Positions 1 through 8,789 of a stretch of DNA of 64,000 nucleotides are shown one piece after another. Below the pieces are notes generated by a model. The model did no database searches. It was not told where the DNA came from and saw only the letters and a list, made by a program, of their open reading frames with translations. The DNA comes from DATARH01 sp050246595 (GTDB taxonomy: Bacteria > Pseudomonadota > Alphaproteobacteria > ATCC43930 > CGMCC-115725): assembly GCA_050246595.1 (NCBI GenBank), contig JBFWVT010000024.1:1-64000 (forward strand), read 5' to 3'. A program made the position numbers and the translations under genes. Within the stretch, counting starts at the first letter, position 1; each line of letters begins with the position of its first letter.

Positions 1-247
1 CCTCGCCGTCCATCGTGCCTTCGAACAGGATCGTGCCGATGACCTTGTCGCCGGTAAAGGCCGGGGCTGTCATGATGCGCACCCGCATCTGGTGGATCAG
101 CCGGAACATTTCGGCCTCGCCGGAATAAGCGCTATCCGGAATGCCGTACAGGCGCAGCGCTCCCGGCGACGACCCGCCGCTCTGGTCAAGGGCGGCGATA
201 AAGCCGCCCTTCTTGGACATTTGGGCCGTCATCTGGTCATTGGCCAT
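1..247 (-). CDS. class I fructose-bisphosphate aldolase, N-terminal part (runs off window)
   Basis: Only the first ~82 residues are in the window; the rest lies beyond base 1. The translation contains the segment GGFIAALDQSGGS followed by the LRLYGI and APAFTGDKVIGTILFEGTM stretches, typical of the bacterial class I (Schiff-base) fructose-1,6-bisphosphate aldolases of glycolysis and gluconeogenesis. The catalytic lysine lies outside the window. The ATG at 245-247 is preferred over the one at 251-253 because a GGGAG Shine-Dalgarno sits 8 bases before it. The gene is divergent from the hydrolase at 440. Confidence 0.85.
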   Translation of the reverse strand, partial: MANDQMTAQMSKKGGFIAALDQSGGSSPGALRLYGIPDSAYSGEAEMFRLIHQMRVRIMTAPAFTGDKVIGTILFEGTMDGE

Positions 248-439
248 GATCATCACTCCCGTGAGTCGCCCTGGTGCCGGGACTCGTGGCAGGCGGATTG
301 GGTTCGTCTTTTTAGCAAAATACGGCGCCCGGCGCGAGGATCAACAGCGCAGGAACCGGCGACCGGCCCGGTATCCCGTCCATCGCCGATTGTGTAGCAT
401 CGACCCCGCCCGCTTCCGCGCCATTGCACGAGCCAGAAA

Positions 440-1588
440 ATGACCCCTCTCGATCCCGCCGTTCTGCCGTCCGGTATCCGCGCGCGCTTTGTGCGCGGCG
501 TCAACGGCCTCGACATTCACCTGCTTGAGGCGGGGTTCGAGCAGCCGGACCGGCCGCTTGTCGTATTGCTGCACGGGTTTCCGGAGATCGCCTATTCCTG
601 GCGCAAGGTGATGCCGGCGCTCGCCGGGGCCGGGTTTCACGCCGTCGCGCCCGATCTGCGCGGCTACGGCAGGACGACCGGGTGGAGCGCCAATTACGAT
701 GACGATCTCAGACCGTTCCGGCTGCTGAACTGCGTGCGCGACATATTGGGCCTCGTCGCCGCGCTTGGCTGTCGCGAGGCGGCGGCGGTCGTCGGGCACG
801 ATTTCGGCGCCTCAGTCGCGGCGTGGTGCGCGCTGGTCCGGCCCGACGTCTTCCGCTCGCTGGCGCTGATGAGCGCGCCGTTCGCCGGCCCGCCCGAGCT
901 GCCGTTTGCGACTGATGGCAAGCCGTCCGCCGTGCCGCCCACGCCGACGATCCACGAGGCGCTCGCGGCGCTGCCGCGGCCGCGCAAGCACTACCAGTGG
1001 TACTACTCGACCCGTCCGGCCAACGCGCAGATGTGGCATTGCCCACAGGGCGTCCACGCTTTTCTGCGCGCCTATTTCCACCACAAGAGCGCCGACTGGA
1101 AGAACAACCGCCCGCACCAGCTCGCCGCCTGGAGCGCCGAGGAGCTGGCGAAGATGCCGACCTACTACATCATGGATCTGTTTGACGACATGCCGGAAGC
1201 CGTCGCAAAGGAAATGCCCTCCGCCGCCGAGATCGCCGCCTGCCGCTGGCTGCCTGACGACGAACTCGCGGTCTATGCCGGCGAGTACGAGCGCAACGGG
1301 TTTCAGGGCGGGCTGAACTGGTATCGCTCGCGCACCTCCGGCGCGTTCGAGACCGAGTTGCAGGTCTTTTCCGGCCGCACGATCGACGTGAAGTCGATCT
1401 TCATCTCGGGAAAGAGCGACTGGGGTGTCTATCAGCGACCCGGCGCGCTCGAAAAGATGCGGAACGAGGCCTGCACGAACATGGTCGGCGTCCACCTGCT
1501 CGACGGTGCCGGCCATTGGGTGCAGCAGGAACAGTCCGAGGCGGTGAGCCGCCTGCTGCTCGATTTCCTGCAAGCGCAGGAGCGCTGA
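440..1588 (+). CDS. alpha/beta hydrolase, epoxide-hydrolase-like
   Basis: This is a 382-residue alpha/beta-fold hydrolase. Visible elements are the oxyanion-hole motif HGFPE (residues 45-49), DLRGYG near residue 72, the nucleophile elbow GHDFG with Asp121, and the catalytic His359 in GAGHW near the C-terminus. Asp as nucleophile, together with HGFPE, is the soluble epoxide hydrolase/haloalkane dehalogenase pattern rather than a serine esterase. The cap region between residues 150 and 290 is long and rich in Tyr and Trp. The physiological substrate cannot be read from the sequence. The gene stands alone, is divergent from the aldolase gene and converges on the ion channel. No strong ribosome-binding site is seen before the ATG. 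Confidence 0.8.
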   Translation: MTPLDPAVLPSGIRARFVRGVNGLDIHLLEAGFEQPDRPLVVLLHGFPEIAYSWRKVMPALAGAGFHAVAPDLRGYGRTTGWSANYDDDLRPFRLLNCVRDILGLVAALGCREAAAVVGHDFGASVAAWCALVRPDVFRSLALMSAPFAGPPELPFATDGKPSAVPPTPTIHEALAALPRPRKHYQWYYSTRPANAQMWHCPQGVHAFLRAYFHHKSADWKNNRPHQLAAWSAEELAKMPTYYIMDLFDDMPEAVAKEMPSAAEIAACRWLPDDELAVYAGEYERNGFQGGLNWYRSRTSGAFETELQVFSGRTIDVKSIFISGKSDWGVYQRPGALEKMRNEACTNMVGVHLLDGAGHWVQQEQSEAVSRLLLDFLQAQER

Positions 1589-1594
1589 GCCGGC

Positions 1595-2491
1595 TCAGTC
1601 CGGCGTGCCGCCCCGCTCTCTGTCGGCGTGCGGCGGCCTCGGCTCCGCCAGCCGCGCGACCTCCTGCCGCAACGCGCGGACCTCGTGCAGGATCACGTCG
1701 CGCTCGGCGGCGGCATCGTCGTCGTGCGCCTCCTGCATCGCGTTGACGATAATCGCGATAAACAGGTTGAGGACGGTGAACGATGTCACCAGGATGAACG
1801 GCACGAAAAACGCCCAGGCATACGGGTAGATTTTCATGACCGGGCGCACGATGCCGTCCGACCACGCTTCCAGCGTCATGACCTGGAACAGCGAAAAGAG
1901 CGACAACCCGATATCGCCGAACAACTCGGGAAAGGACTCCCCGAACAGACCGGTCGCCATCACCGCGGAGACATAGAAGATCAGGCTCAGCAGCAGGATC
2001 ACCGTTCCCATCGCCGGGATGGCCGAGAGCAGCCCCTGCACGACCTGCCGCATCTTCGGCACCGCCGAGATCAGCCGCAGGGCGCGCAGGATGCGCAGGG
2101 CGCGCAATACCGCGACTTCCCGCCCGGTCGGGACCAGCGCCGCCCCGACGATCACAAAATCGAACAGGTTCCAGCCGCTCGCGAAAAACCGCCAGCGGTA
2201 CACATAGAGTTTGGCGAGGATTTCAAGGACGAAGATCGCGACAGCGATGCGGTCGAGCGCATGCAGCAACCCGCCGGCATAGGCCATCGCCGTCTCCGAG
2301 GTCTGAAGCCCGATGACGACCGCATTGAGTACGATGACCGCGACGATCGCGTTCTGAAACCAGTCGGTCTCGATCACCCGGCGGACCGAATGCCGCAACA
2401 CCGGCTCGGATGCGGCGGCGCCCGAATCGGCCCGCCTCTCCGGGCCGAGATAACCGAATGTATCGCCTGTTTCCGCGCTCTTGCCCCGCAT
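1595..2491 (-). CDS. bacterial voltage-gated sodium channel (NaChBac/BacNav family)
   Basis: This is a 298-residue six-helix single-domain ion channel of the inner membrane, expected to form a homotetramer. S1-S3 lie at about residues 46-120. The S4 voltage sensor carries Arg130, Arg133, Arg136 and Arg139 at every third position. The S5-pore-S6 region spans about 155-252, with the selectivity filter TLEAWSD at 206-212 (NaChBac has TLESWAS). The C-terminal tail after residue 260 has a heptad-like segment that may form the coiled coil known in this family. The filter Glu indicates Na+ selectivity. It may couple sodium entry to motility or pH homeostasis, but this is inference. Confidence 0.85.
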   Translation of the reverse strand: MRGKSAETGDTFGYLGPERRADSGAAASEPVLRHSVRRVIETDWFQNAIVAVIVLNAVVIGLQTSETAMAYAGGLLHALDRIAVAIFVLEILAKLYVYRWRFFASGWNLFDFVIVGAALVPTGREVAVLRALRILRALRLISAVPKMRQVVQGLLSAIPAMGTVILLLSLIFYVSAVMATGLFGESFPELFGDIGLSLFSLFQVMTLEAWSDGIVRPVMKIYPYAWAFFVPFILVTSFTVLNLFIAIIVNAMQEAHDDDAAAERDVILHEVRALRQEVARLAEPRPPHADRERGGTPD

Positions 2492-2696
2492 CGTCCTTCC
2501 TCAAAGCCGTCACCGGCAGAGAAGCTATCGGCTCAAAAAACGGCAAGCGTTTGTCGCGGGGCTGCGGAGCGCGTGCGATCTGCCGCACAGGCTCCGCCGG
2601 TTTTGCATGCACGGCTGCCGAATCCGATGAGCGGCGATCGCCGAACCGAGGGCGACGGCCGGCGCGGGAGACCGCCCATTGCGGCCAAAGCTGCTG

Positions 2697-2726
2697 TTGC
2701 GGTGGTTGTACCGCGGCCCATATACT
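2697..2726 (+). promoter_or_regulatory. candidate sigma70-type promoter for rpoZ-rel
   Basis: A -35-like TTGCGG at 2697-2702 and a -10-like TATACT at 2721-2726 are separated by 18 bases. They lie 32 bases before the rpoZ ATG in the divergent gap between the sodium channel gene and rpoZ. This is a pattern-based assignment only. Confidence 0.4.
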
Positions 2727-2758
2727 GAGTGTTTCCGGTAAATGGCGAGGATGCGAGC

Positions 2759-3199
2759 ATGGCGCGCGTGACGGTCGAAGATTGCGTGGTCAAGGTTCCG
2801 AACCGCTTCGAGCTGGTGCTGCTCGCCGCGCAACGGGCGCGCGAAATCGCTTCCGGCGCGCCGCTGACCATCGAACGCGACGACGACAAGAACCCGGTTG
2901 TCGCGTTGCGCGAAATCGCCGAGGAAACGATCTCACTCGATCATCTGAGAGATTCGCTGGTACGCGGCATGCAGAAGCATGTCGAGATCGACGAACCCGA
3001 CGAGGTGCCGGATCTCGAACAGACGCTGTTCGGCGTCGCCGACCCGACCGGTCCTGTTATCGGCGAGGATTCGATCGACGAGGAAGCGGTCGAGGAAGAA
3101 CTCGAAGAGGATCTGCTTGCGGTAGCGGACGAGGACGATCTCGACCTGTCCGACGATTCCAGCCCCGAGAGCGCGCCCGGCGAGGACCAGGAGCCCTGA
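2759..3199 (+). CDS. rpoZ: RNA polymerase omega subunit
   Basis: The 146-residue product opens with MARVTVEDCVVKVPNRFELV, the conserved start of the omega subunit that binds the beta-prime C-terminus and helps RNA polymerase assembly and the (p)ppGpp response. The ATG at 2759 matches the family start and has GGCGAGG about 8 bases upstream; an in-frame ATG at 2729 is less likely. After the conserved ~75-residue core comes a long acidic tail, dominated by Glu and Asp, which is longer than in enterobacterial omega. The gene is followed by the (p)ppGpp synthetase/hydrolase, the usual alphaproteobacterial order, so both are probably co-regulated. Confidence 0.95.
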   Translation: MARVTVEDCVVKVPNRFELVLLAAQRAREIASGAPLTIERDDDKNPVVALREIAEETISLDHLRDSLVRGMQKHVEIDEPDEVPDLEQTLFGVADPTGPVIGEDSIDEEAVEEELEEDLLAVADEDDLDLSDDSSPESAPGEDQEP

Positions 3200-3338
3200 C
3201 GCGACGGCACCGCAACCGACAGCACCGGCCCCGCGTTACGGCCGCCCTGCGTTACAGAATTGGGCCGGGCGTGCTCCGGCGGTCTCGCGGCCGGCCCCTT
3301 GGGGAACAGCACGGCGACAGCACGAAGGCAACCGCGCC

Positions 3339-5474
3339 ATGATGCGGCAGTTCGAACTGGTCGAGCTGGTCAAGTCCTACGATCCGAAGGCCGACGAGGC
3401 CGCGCTCAACCGCGCCTATGTCTATTCGATGAAGGCGCACGGCTCGCAGCTGCGCGCCTCGGGCGACCCGTATTTCTCGCACCCGGTCGAGGTCGCGGGT
3501 CTGCTGGCGCAGATGAAGCTCGATACCGCCTCGATCATCACCGGTCTGTTGCACGACACGGTCGAGGACACTGTCGCGACGCTCGACGATATCGAGCGGC
3601 TGTTCGGTCCCGAGATCGGGCGGCTGGTCGATGGCGTCACAAAGCTGTCGCGCATCGAGTTGCAGTCGGACAAGACCAAGCAGGCGGAAAATTTCCGCAA
3701 GCTCGTGCTCGCGATGTCCGAGGATATCCGCGTGCTGCTGGTCAAGCTCGCCGACCGGCTGCACAACATGCGCACGCTGCATTTCATCAGGAGCGACGAC
3801 AAGCGCCGGCGCATCGCGCGCGAGACGATGGACATCTATGTCCCGCTCGCCGAACGCATCGGCATGCACCGGATGAAGGACGAGATCGAGGACCTCGCCT
3901 TCCGGGAGCTGCACCCCGATGCGCGCGCCAGCATCGCCGCCCGTCTCGGGTTTCTGCGCGAGCAGGGCGGCGATCTGGTGTCGCGCATCGTCGCCGAAAT
4001 GACTGAAACGCTGAAGGAAGGCGGGCTGGAAGCGACCATCTCCGGCCGCGAGAAGTCGCCCTATTCGATCTGGCGCAAGATGCAGCGCAAGAACGTTTCG
4101 TTCGAGCAGCTGGCCGACGTGATGGCGTTTCGCGTGCTGGTCGACAACGTCGGCGATTGCTATCAGGCGCTGGGAATTATCCATTCGGCCTACCCGGTCG
4201 TCCCCGGCCGCTTCAAGGACTATATCTCGACCCCGAAGCCGAACAATTACCGCTCGCTGCATACCAGCGTGATCGGCCCGGAGCGGCAGCGCATCGAGGT
4301 GCAGATCCGCACAAGCGACATGCATGAGGTCGCCGAACTCGGCGTCGCGGCGCACTGGATCTACAAGCAGCAGATCGGCCGGGTTGACGGGCGGCAGTAT
4401 CGCTGGCTGCGCGAGCTGCTGGAAATCCTCGAACAGGCCTCGAACCCGGAGGAGTTTCTCGAGCACACCAAGCTCGAAATGTTCCAGGACCAGGTCTTTG
4501 TCTTCACGCCGAAAGGCGATCTGATCGCCCTGCCGCGCGGCGCCACCCCGGTCGATTTCGCCTATTCGGTGCATTCGCAGATCGGCGACACCTGCGTCGG
4601 CGCCAAGATCAACGGCCGCCTGCTGCCGCTGCGCACCCAGTTGCAGAACGGCGATCAGGTCGAGATCGTCACCTCGAAGGCGCAGACCCCGTCGCCGACC
4701 TGGGAGCGCTTTGTCGTCACCGGCAAGGCGCGCGCCCGCATCCGCCGCTTCATCCGCACCCAGCAGCGCACGCAGTATCTCGATCTCGGTCGCGCCATCG
4801 TGCAGAAGGCGTTCCGGCAACAGGGTCGCGACTTTTCCGAACGACCGCTCGAAGCGGTCCTGGCGCAATTCAACTGCACCACCACCGAAGACCTCTATGT
4901 CGCGGTCGGCGAGGGGCTTGCCACCGGTCGCGAGGTCGTCAACGCCGCCTTTCCGCAGCCGCCCGAGGACAAGAACAAAATCGTCCCGCTCAACCGGGCG
5001 CGGCGGCGCGGCGGCGGACGCGACACGGCGGTGCCGATCCGCGGTCTCATTCCGGGGATGGCGGTGCATTTCGCCGGTTGCTGCCATCCGCTGCCCGGCG
5101 AGCGTATCGTCGGCATCGTCACGACCGGCAAGGGGGTCACAATCCACACGATCGATTGCGACACGCTCGGCAGCTTCGCCGACGAGCCGGAGCGCTGGCT
5201 CGATGTTGCCTGGAGCAGCGACGACGCGGAGGTTGGCCATATCGGCCGGATCAACGTCACGATCGCCAACGAGCCGGGCAATCTCGGCAGCCTGACGACC
5301 ACGATCGGCAAGCAGGGCGGCAATATCACAAATTTGAAGATCACCAACCGCTCGACCGATTTCTTCGAGATCCTGGTCGATATCGAGGTCGGGGATGTGA
5401 GGCACCTGTCGACGATCATCGCGGCGCTGCGCGCGACGCCGGTCATCAACTCGGTCGAACGCGCCCGCGGGTAG
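3339..5474 (+). CDS. rel: bifunctional (p)ppGpp synthetase/hydrolase (RelA/SpoT family)
   Basis: This 711-residue protein makes and degrades the alarmone (p)ppGpp in the stringent response. The N-terminal HD hydrolase domain keeps the His72-Asp73 and Glu76-Asp77 pairs in LLHDTVEDT. The synthetase domain contains KSPYSIWRKMQRK and RFKDYISTPKPNNYRSLHT, whose RxKD form is typical of bifunctional Rel/SpoT enzymes rather than monofunctional RelA. A TGS domain (about residues 390-450, VFVFTPKGDLIALPRGATP) and a C-terminal ACT domain (about 635-711) complete the usual architecture and length. Two adjacent ATGs (3339 and 3342) could serve as the start. The gene lies downstream of rpoZ and upstream of acpS, separated from the latter by a palindromic repeat. 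Confidence 0.96.
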   Translation: MMRQFELVELVKSYDPKADEAALNRAYVYSMKAHGSQLRASGDPYFSHPVEVAGLLAQMKLDTASIITGLLHDTVEDTVATLDDIERLFGPEIGRLVDGVTKLSRIELQSDKTKQAENFRKLVLAMSEDIRVLLVKLADRLHNMRTLHFIRSDDKRRRIARETMDIYVPLAERIGMHRMKDEIEDLAFRELHPDARASIAARLGFLREQGGDLVSRIVAEMTETLKEGGLEATISGREKSPYSIWRKMQRKNVSFEQLADVMAFRVLVDNVGDCYQALGIIHSAYPVVPGRFKDYISTPKPNNYRSLHTSVIGPERQRIEVQIRTSDMHEVAELGVAAHWIYKQQIGRVDGRQYRWLRELLEILEQASNPEEFLEHTKLEMFQDQVFVFTPKGDLIALPRGATPVDFAYSVHSQIGDTCVGAKINGRLLPLRTQLQNGDQVEIVTSKAQTPSPTWERFVVTGKARARIRRFIRTQQRTQYLDLGRAIVQKAFRQQGRDFSERPLEAVLAQFNCTTTEDLYVAVGEGLATGREVVNAAFPQPPEDKNKIVPLNRARRRGGGRDTAVPIRGLIPGMAVHFAGCCHPLPGERIVGIVTTGKGVTIHTIDCDTLGSFADEPERWLDVAWSSDDAEVGHIGRINVTIANEPGNLGSLTTTIGKQGGNITNLKITNRSTDFFEILVDIEVGDVRHLSTIIAALRATPVINSVERARG

Positions 5475-5509
5475 GGAAATGATATGCATCGTCTTTCCCG
5501 CACTTGCCT

Positions 5510-5654
5510 CCCTCTCCGCCCCCCCTGGACCACGGCGGGGCGGAGAGGGTCGGAGTGAGGTGGGGGATTCCAGGGCGCTTGCCGGCACCCACCTCACCCT
5601 CCCATGCCTTCGGCATGGGCCCCTCCCTCTCCCCCCTGAAGGGCGGAGAGGGAT
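5510..5654. repeat. palindromic intergenic repeat, copy 1
   Basis: This ~145-base noncoding element has outer arms ccctctccgccc / gggcggagaggg and inner arms gtgaggtggg / cccacctcac, so it can fold back on itself almost completely. A second copy with the same arms lies at 25073-25205. It sits in the gap between rel and acpS. It resembles a REP/MITE-like interspersed element; no coding capacity is evident. Confidence 0.8.
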
Positions 5655-5675
5655 TATTGATCATGTGCCGGCGCG

Positions 5676-6116
5676 ATGATCCTCGGAGTCGGCAGCGACC
5701 TGGTCGATATCCGCCGGATCGAGAAGACGATCGAGCGTTTCGGCGATCGCTTTCTCGACCGCATCTTCACCGAAACCGAGCGCCGCCGCTGCGAGCGCCG
5801 CGGGTTCACGCGAATCGCCAGCTACGCCCGCCGCTTTGCGGCCAAGGAGGCGGCGGCCAAGGCGCTCGGCACCGGGTTTCGCCGCGGCGTCTTCTGGCGC
5901 GATCTCGGCGTCGTCAACCTGCCGTCCGGACAGCCGGGCATGCTTCTGACCGGCGGCGCGCTGAAACGGCTTGAGGCAATCACGCCGTCCGGCATGGTGG
6001 CGCGCCTCGACCTCAGCCTAACCGATGAGCCGCCGCTCGCGCAGGCTGTCGTCATCATCAGCGCCCTGCCCGCAGCCAGGAGACCGGCGGAAGCGGAGCC
6101 GGGTGGCGGCGGGTAG
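5676..6116 (+). CDS. acpS: holo-[acyl-carrier-protein] synthase
   Basis: This 146-residue enzyme transfers 4'-phosphopantetheine from CoA to a serine of acyl carrier protein. The family signatures are present: GVGSDLVDI with the Mg-binding Asp8, and RRFAAKEAAAKALGTG with Glu58. The last ~15 residues form a Pro/Ala/Gly-rich tail beyond the usual end. Its place between the stringent-response gene and lepB-rnc-era-recO is conserved in alphaproteobacteria. Confidence 0.95.
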   Translation: MILGVGSDLVDIRRIEKTIERFGDRFLDRIFTETERRRCERRGFTRIASYARRFAAKEAAAKALGTGFRRGVFWRDLGVVNLPSGQPGMLLTGGALKRLEAITPSGMVARLDLSLTDEPPLAQAVVIISALPAARRPAEAEPGGGG

Positions 6117-6202
6117 ACCGGCCCGCAGCTGCAACAGCGCTTGAACTTGACACACCGGGCCGCGGCGGGCTTGATCGCCGCGCGCCGAGGGCCGCTCCTT
6201 TC

Positions 6203-6991
6203 ATGATGAAATCCAAATCCAAAGTGGCTTCCGCAAAAAAATCGTCGGGCGGCCTGCTTGAGACCGTCAAGACGGTCATCTACGCCGTCCTGATCGCGGT
6301 CGTGGTCCGTACCGTCGCCTATGAGCCGTTCAACATCCCGTCCGGGTCGATGGTGCCGACCCTGCTGGTCGGCGATTACCTGTTTGTGTCGAAATTCTCG
6401 TATGGCTACAGCCGGTATTCGCTGCCGTTCGGGCTGCCGCTGTTCTCGGGGCGGATTTACCTGCCGTTTTCGGAGCTGCCGCAACGCGGCGATGTCGCCG
6501 TCTTCAAGCTGCCGACCGAACCCTCGGTCGATTACATCAAGCGCATCGTCGGGCTGCCCGGCGACCGCGTCCAGATGCGCCACGGGCAGCTTTACATCAA
6601 TGACCAGCTCGTGCCGCGCCGGCCGCTCGGCGACTACCTCTACGAGGAAGGCCCGTCGGTCGTCGTGTTGAAGCAGTACCTGGAAGCAGTGCCGCGCGGC
6701 CCCGGAACACCGCCCAACGAACACCGCATCATTGAGAACAGCAATGATGCGGCGCTTGACAACACACCGGTCTACGTCGTGCCGGAGGGCCACTATTTCG
6801 CGATGGGCGACAACCGCGACAACTCGCAGGACAGCCGGGTGCTGTCGGCTGTCGGCTATGTCCCAGCCGAAAATCTGGTCGGCAAGGCACAGTTCATCTT
6901 CTTCTCGACCGACGGCTCGGCGCGCTGGTGGGAGATCTGGAAATGGCCGTTCGCGATCCGCTACAGCCGGCTGTTCCAGGGGATAGAGTGA
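6203..6991 (+). CDS. lepB: signal peptidase I
   Basis: This 262-residue inner-membrane serine/lysine protease removes signal peptides from exported preproteins. One N-terminal membrane segment (about residues 20-40) is followed by box B, NIPSGSM, with catalytic Ser49. Box D, YIKRIVGLPGD, carries the general base Lys113, and box E is GDNRDNSQDSR near residue 200. The start has two tandem ATGs (6203, 6206). The gene lies directly upstream of rnc, as in most proteobacterial lep-rnc-era operons. Confidence 0.96.
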   Translation: MMKSKSKVASAKKSSGGLLETVKTVIYAVLIAVVVRTVAYEPFNIPSGSMVPTLLVGDYLFVSKFSYGYSRYSLPFGLPLFSGRIYLPFSELPQRGDVAVFKLPTEPSVDYIKRIVGLPGDRVQMRHGQLYINDQLVPRRPLGDYLYEEGPSVVVLKQYLEAVPRGPGTPPNEHRIIENSNDAALDNTPVYVVPEGHYFAMGDNRDNSQDSRVLSAVGYVPAENLVGKAQFIFFSTDGSARWWEIWKWPFAIRYSRLFQGIE

Positions 6992-7016
6992 CCAGGGAGC
7001 GGACGGCCCCGCCGGA

Positions 7017-7802
7017 ATGACTTCCGCCGTCACCGAGGCGGATGCGGCCCGTCTGCTCGGGCACGATTTCGCGCAGCCGGCGCTGCTGACCGAGGCGCTG
7101 ACGCATCCGAGTGCGCTGCCAGGGGCGCAAAAAGGCCCGGCGCAAAAAGGCTCGGCGCAAAAAGGCTTGTCGCAGAAAAGCCGGCAGCGGGTGCGGCGCG
7201 CGGCGGTGCCCCGCCATTATGAGCGGCTCGAATTTCTCGGCGACCGGGTGCTCGGGCTGGTCGTCGCGGATTTGCTGTGGCACCGGTTCGACGCCGAACC
7301 GGAAGGACCGCTGACCCGGCGCCATGCGCAGCTCGTGCGGCGCGAGACACTGGCCGCGGTGGCCGCCGAAATCGGTCTCGACCGCCTGATCCGGCTGTCG
7401 CCGGCCGAGGCCGCGTCCGGAGCGGCGCGCAACCCGGCCATTTTGGCGGACGTGCTTGAAGCGGTGATCGCGGCGATCTACCTCGATGGCGGGTTCGACG
7501 CGGCTTTCGCTTTTGTCGAGCGGTGGTGGGGGCCGCGCCTCGCCGATATGGAACGGCCGCCGCGCGATCCGAAGACGCTGTTGCAGGAATGGGCGCAAGG
7601 TCGCGGCTTGCCGCTTCCCGAATATCGGCTGGTCGGGACGAGCGGCCCGGACCACGCGCTGCGGTTCGCGATCGCGGTGCATGTGGCCGGACATGACGAG
7701 GCGAGCGCCACGGCATCATCAAAGCGGGCCGCCGAGACCGCTGCGGCGGCGGCGCTGCTGGAGCGGCTGAGCGATAAGAGCAAAAAGCAACCATCGGATT
7801 GA
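7017..7802 (+). CDS. rnc: ribonuclease III, with a pentapeptide-repeat insertion
   Basis: This 261-residue endonuclease cleaves double-stranded RNA in rRNA and mRNA processing. The signature ERLEFLGDRVLG is at residues 69-80, with metal ligands Glu72 and Asp76. The second acidic pair lies in ILADVLEAVI, and a double-stranded-RNA-binding domain fills the C-terminal ~70 residues. Between ALTHPS (27-32) and YERLEF there is a Lys/Gln-rich insertion of roughly 27 residues, made of four near-identical five-residue units encoded by 15-base tandem repeats (7126-7185). It sits in a loop before the catalytic helix, so activity is probably kept. Spacing to era is 3 bases. Confidence 0.95.
   Translation: MTSAVTEADAARLLGHDFAQPALLTEALTHPSALPGAQKGPAQKGSAQKGLSQKSRQRVRRAAVPRHYERLEFLGDRVLGLVVADLLWHRFDAEPEGPLTRRHAQLVRRETLAAVAAEIGLDRLIRLSPAEAASGAARNPAILADVLEAVIAAIYLDGGFDAAFAFVERWWGPRLADMERPPRDPKTLLQEWAQGRGLPLPEYRLVGTSGPDHALRFAIAVHVAGHDEASATASSKRAAETAAAAALLERLSDKSKKQPSD
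7126..7185. repeat. 15-bp tandem repeat (4 units) inside rnc
   Basis: There are four consecutive 15-base units beginning cgcaaaaaggc (7126, 7141, 7156) and a diverged fourth (7171, cgcagaaaagc). They encode the pentapeptide pattern AQKG(P/S/L). The unit length is a multiple of three, so copy-number change would keep the rnc reading frame. Confidence 0.9.
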
Positions 7803-7805
7803 GGG

Positions 7806-8768
7806 ATGACGGAAACAGCACGGCATCAGGACAATCCCTCTCCCGCGCCGCAGGAAAGCGAGGAACACGCCGCGGAAACCACGCGCTGCGGCTATGTCGC
7901 GCTGATCGGGGCGCCAAACGCCGGCAAATCGACACTGCTGAACCAGCTCGTCGGGCGCAAGCTGGCGATCGTGACGCCAAAGGTGCAGACGACGCGCACG
8001 CGGCTGCTCGGCATCGCGCTTGCCGGCCCGGCGCAGCTGATCCTGGTCGATACGCCCGGCATTTTCGAGCCGCGCCGCCGTCTCGATCGCGCGATGGTCG
8101 CAGCCGCCTGGGCCGGCGCCGCCGATGCCGACCGGATTGTGCTTTTGTCCGATGCGGCGCGCCCGGACGAGCCGGATACGCAGCGCATCATCGAAAAGCT
8201 GAAGGAAAGCCGGCGCCGTGCGGTGCTGGCGCTGAACAAGGTCGATCTGGTCCGCCGCGACAAGCTGCTCGGCGTCGCCGACGGGTTGTTCCGTGCCGGC
8301 TGTTTCGACGAGGTGTTTATGATCTCCGCCCTGACCGGCGACGGGGTCGCGGATTTGAAACGCCATCTCGCCGCTTCGATGCCGCCGGGATCGTGGCTGT
8401 TTCCCCCGGACCAGTTGTCCGACGCGCCGGAGCGCTGGCTCGCCGCCGAGGTCACGCGCGAACAGGTCTTTCTGCAACTTCATGACGAGCTGCCCTACGC
8501 CGCATCGGTCGAGACCGAAACCTGGGAGGAGCGCCGCGACGGCAGCGTGCGCATCGACCAGGTCGTCTATGTGCGCCGGCCGAGTCAGCGCGCCATCGTG
8601 CTCGGCGACAACGGCCGGCGCATCAAATCGATCGGGGCCCGCGCCCGCGCCGAACTCGAACGCCTGCTCGACCGGCGCGTGCACCTGTTCCTGTTCGTCA
8701 AGGTGCGCGACAACTGGATCGAGGACCCCGAACGCTTCGCCGCGCTCGGTCTCGATTACAATGTCTAG
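7806..8768 (+). CDS. era: GTPase Era
   Basis: This 320-residue GTPase takes part in 16S rRNA maturation and 30S ribosomal subunit assembly. The P-loop GAPNAGKS spans about residues 35-42. Switch region KVQTTRTR, G3 DTPG and G4 NKVD are all visible, and a C-terminal KH RNA-binding domain contains VLGDNGRRIKSIG. An N-terminal extension of about 27 polar residues precedes the G domain. It is coupled to rnc (3-base gap) and recO. Confidence 0.96.
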   Translation: MTETARHQDNPSPAPQESEEHAAETTRCGYVALIGAPNAGKSTLLNQLVGRKLAIVTPKVQTTRTRLLGIALAGPAQLILVDTPGIFEPRRRLDRAMVAAAWAGAADADRIVLLSDAARPDEPDTQRIIEKLKESRRRAVLALNKVDLVRRDKLLGVADGLFRAGCFDEVFMISALTGDGVADLKRHLAASMPPGSWLFPPDQLSDAPERWLAAEVTREQVFLQLHDELPYAASVETETWEERRDGSVRIDQVVYVRRPSQRAIVLGDNGRRIKSIGARARAELERLLDRRVHLFLFVKVRDNWIEDPERFAALGLDYNV

Positions 8769-8789
8769 CCGGTGGGCGGACCCGGGACG

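Noticed and set aside
3252..5597. A 781-codon open frame on the minus strand
   Set aside because: It is exactly antisense to rel, shows no family resemblance and is a product of high GC; the plus-strand protein is unmistakable.
7126..7185. Possible CRISPR array at the short repeats in rnc
   Set aside because: Units are contiguous without spacers and lie in a coding frame; it is a coding tandem repeat.
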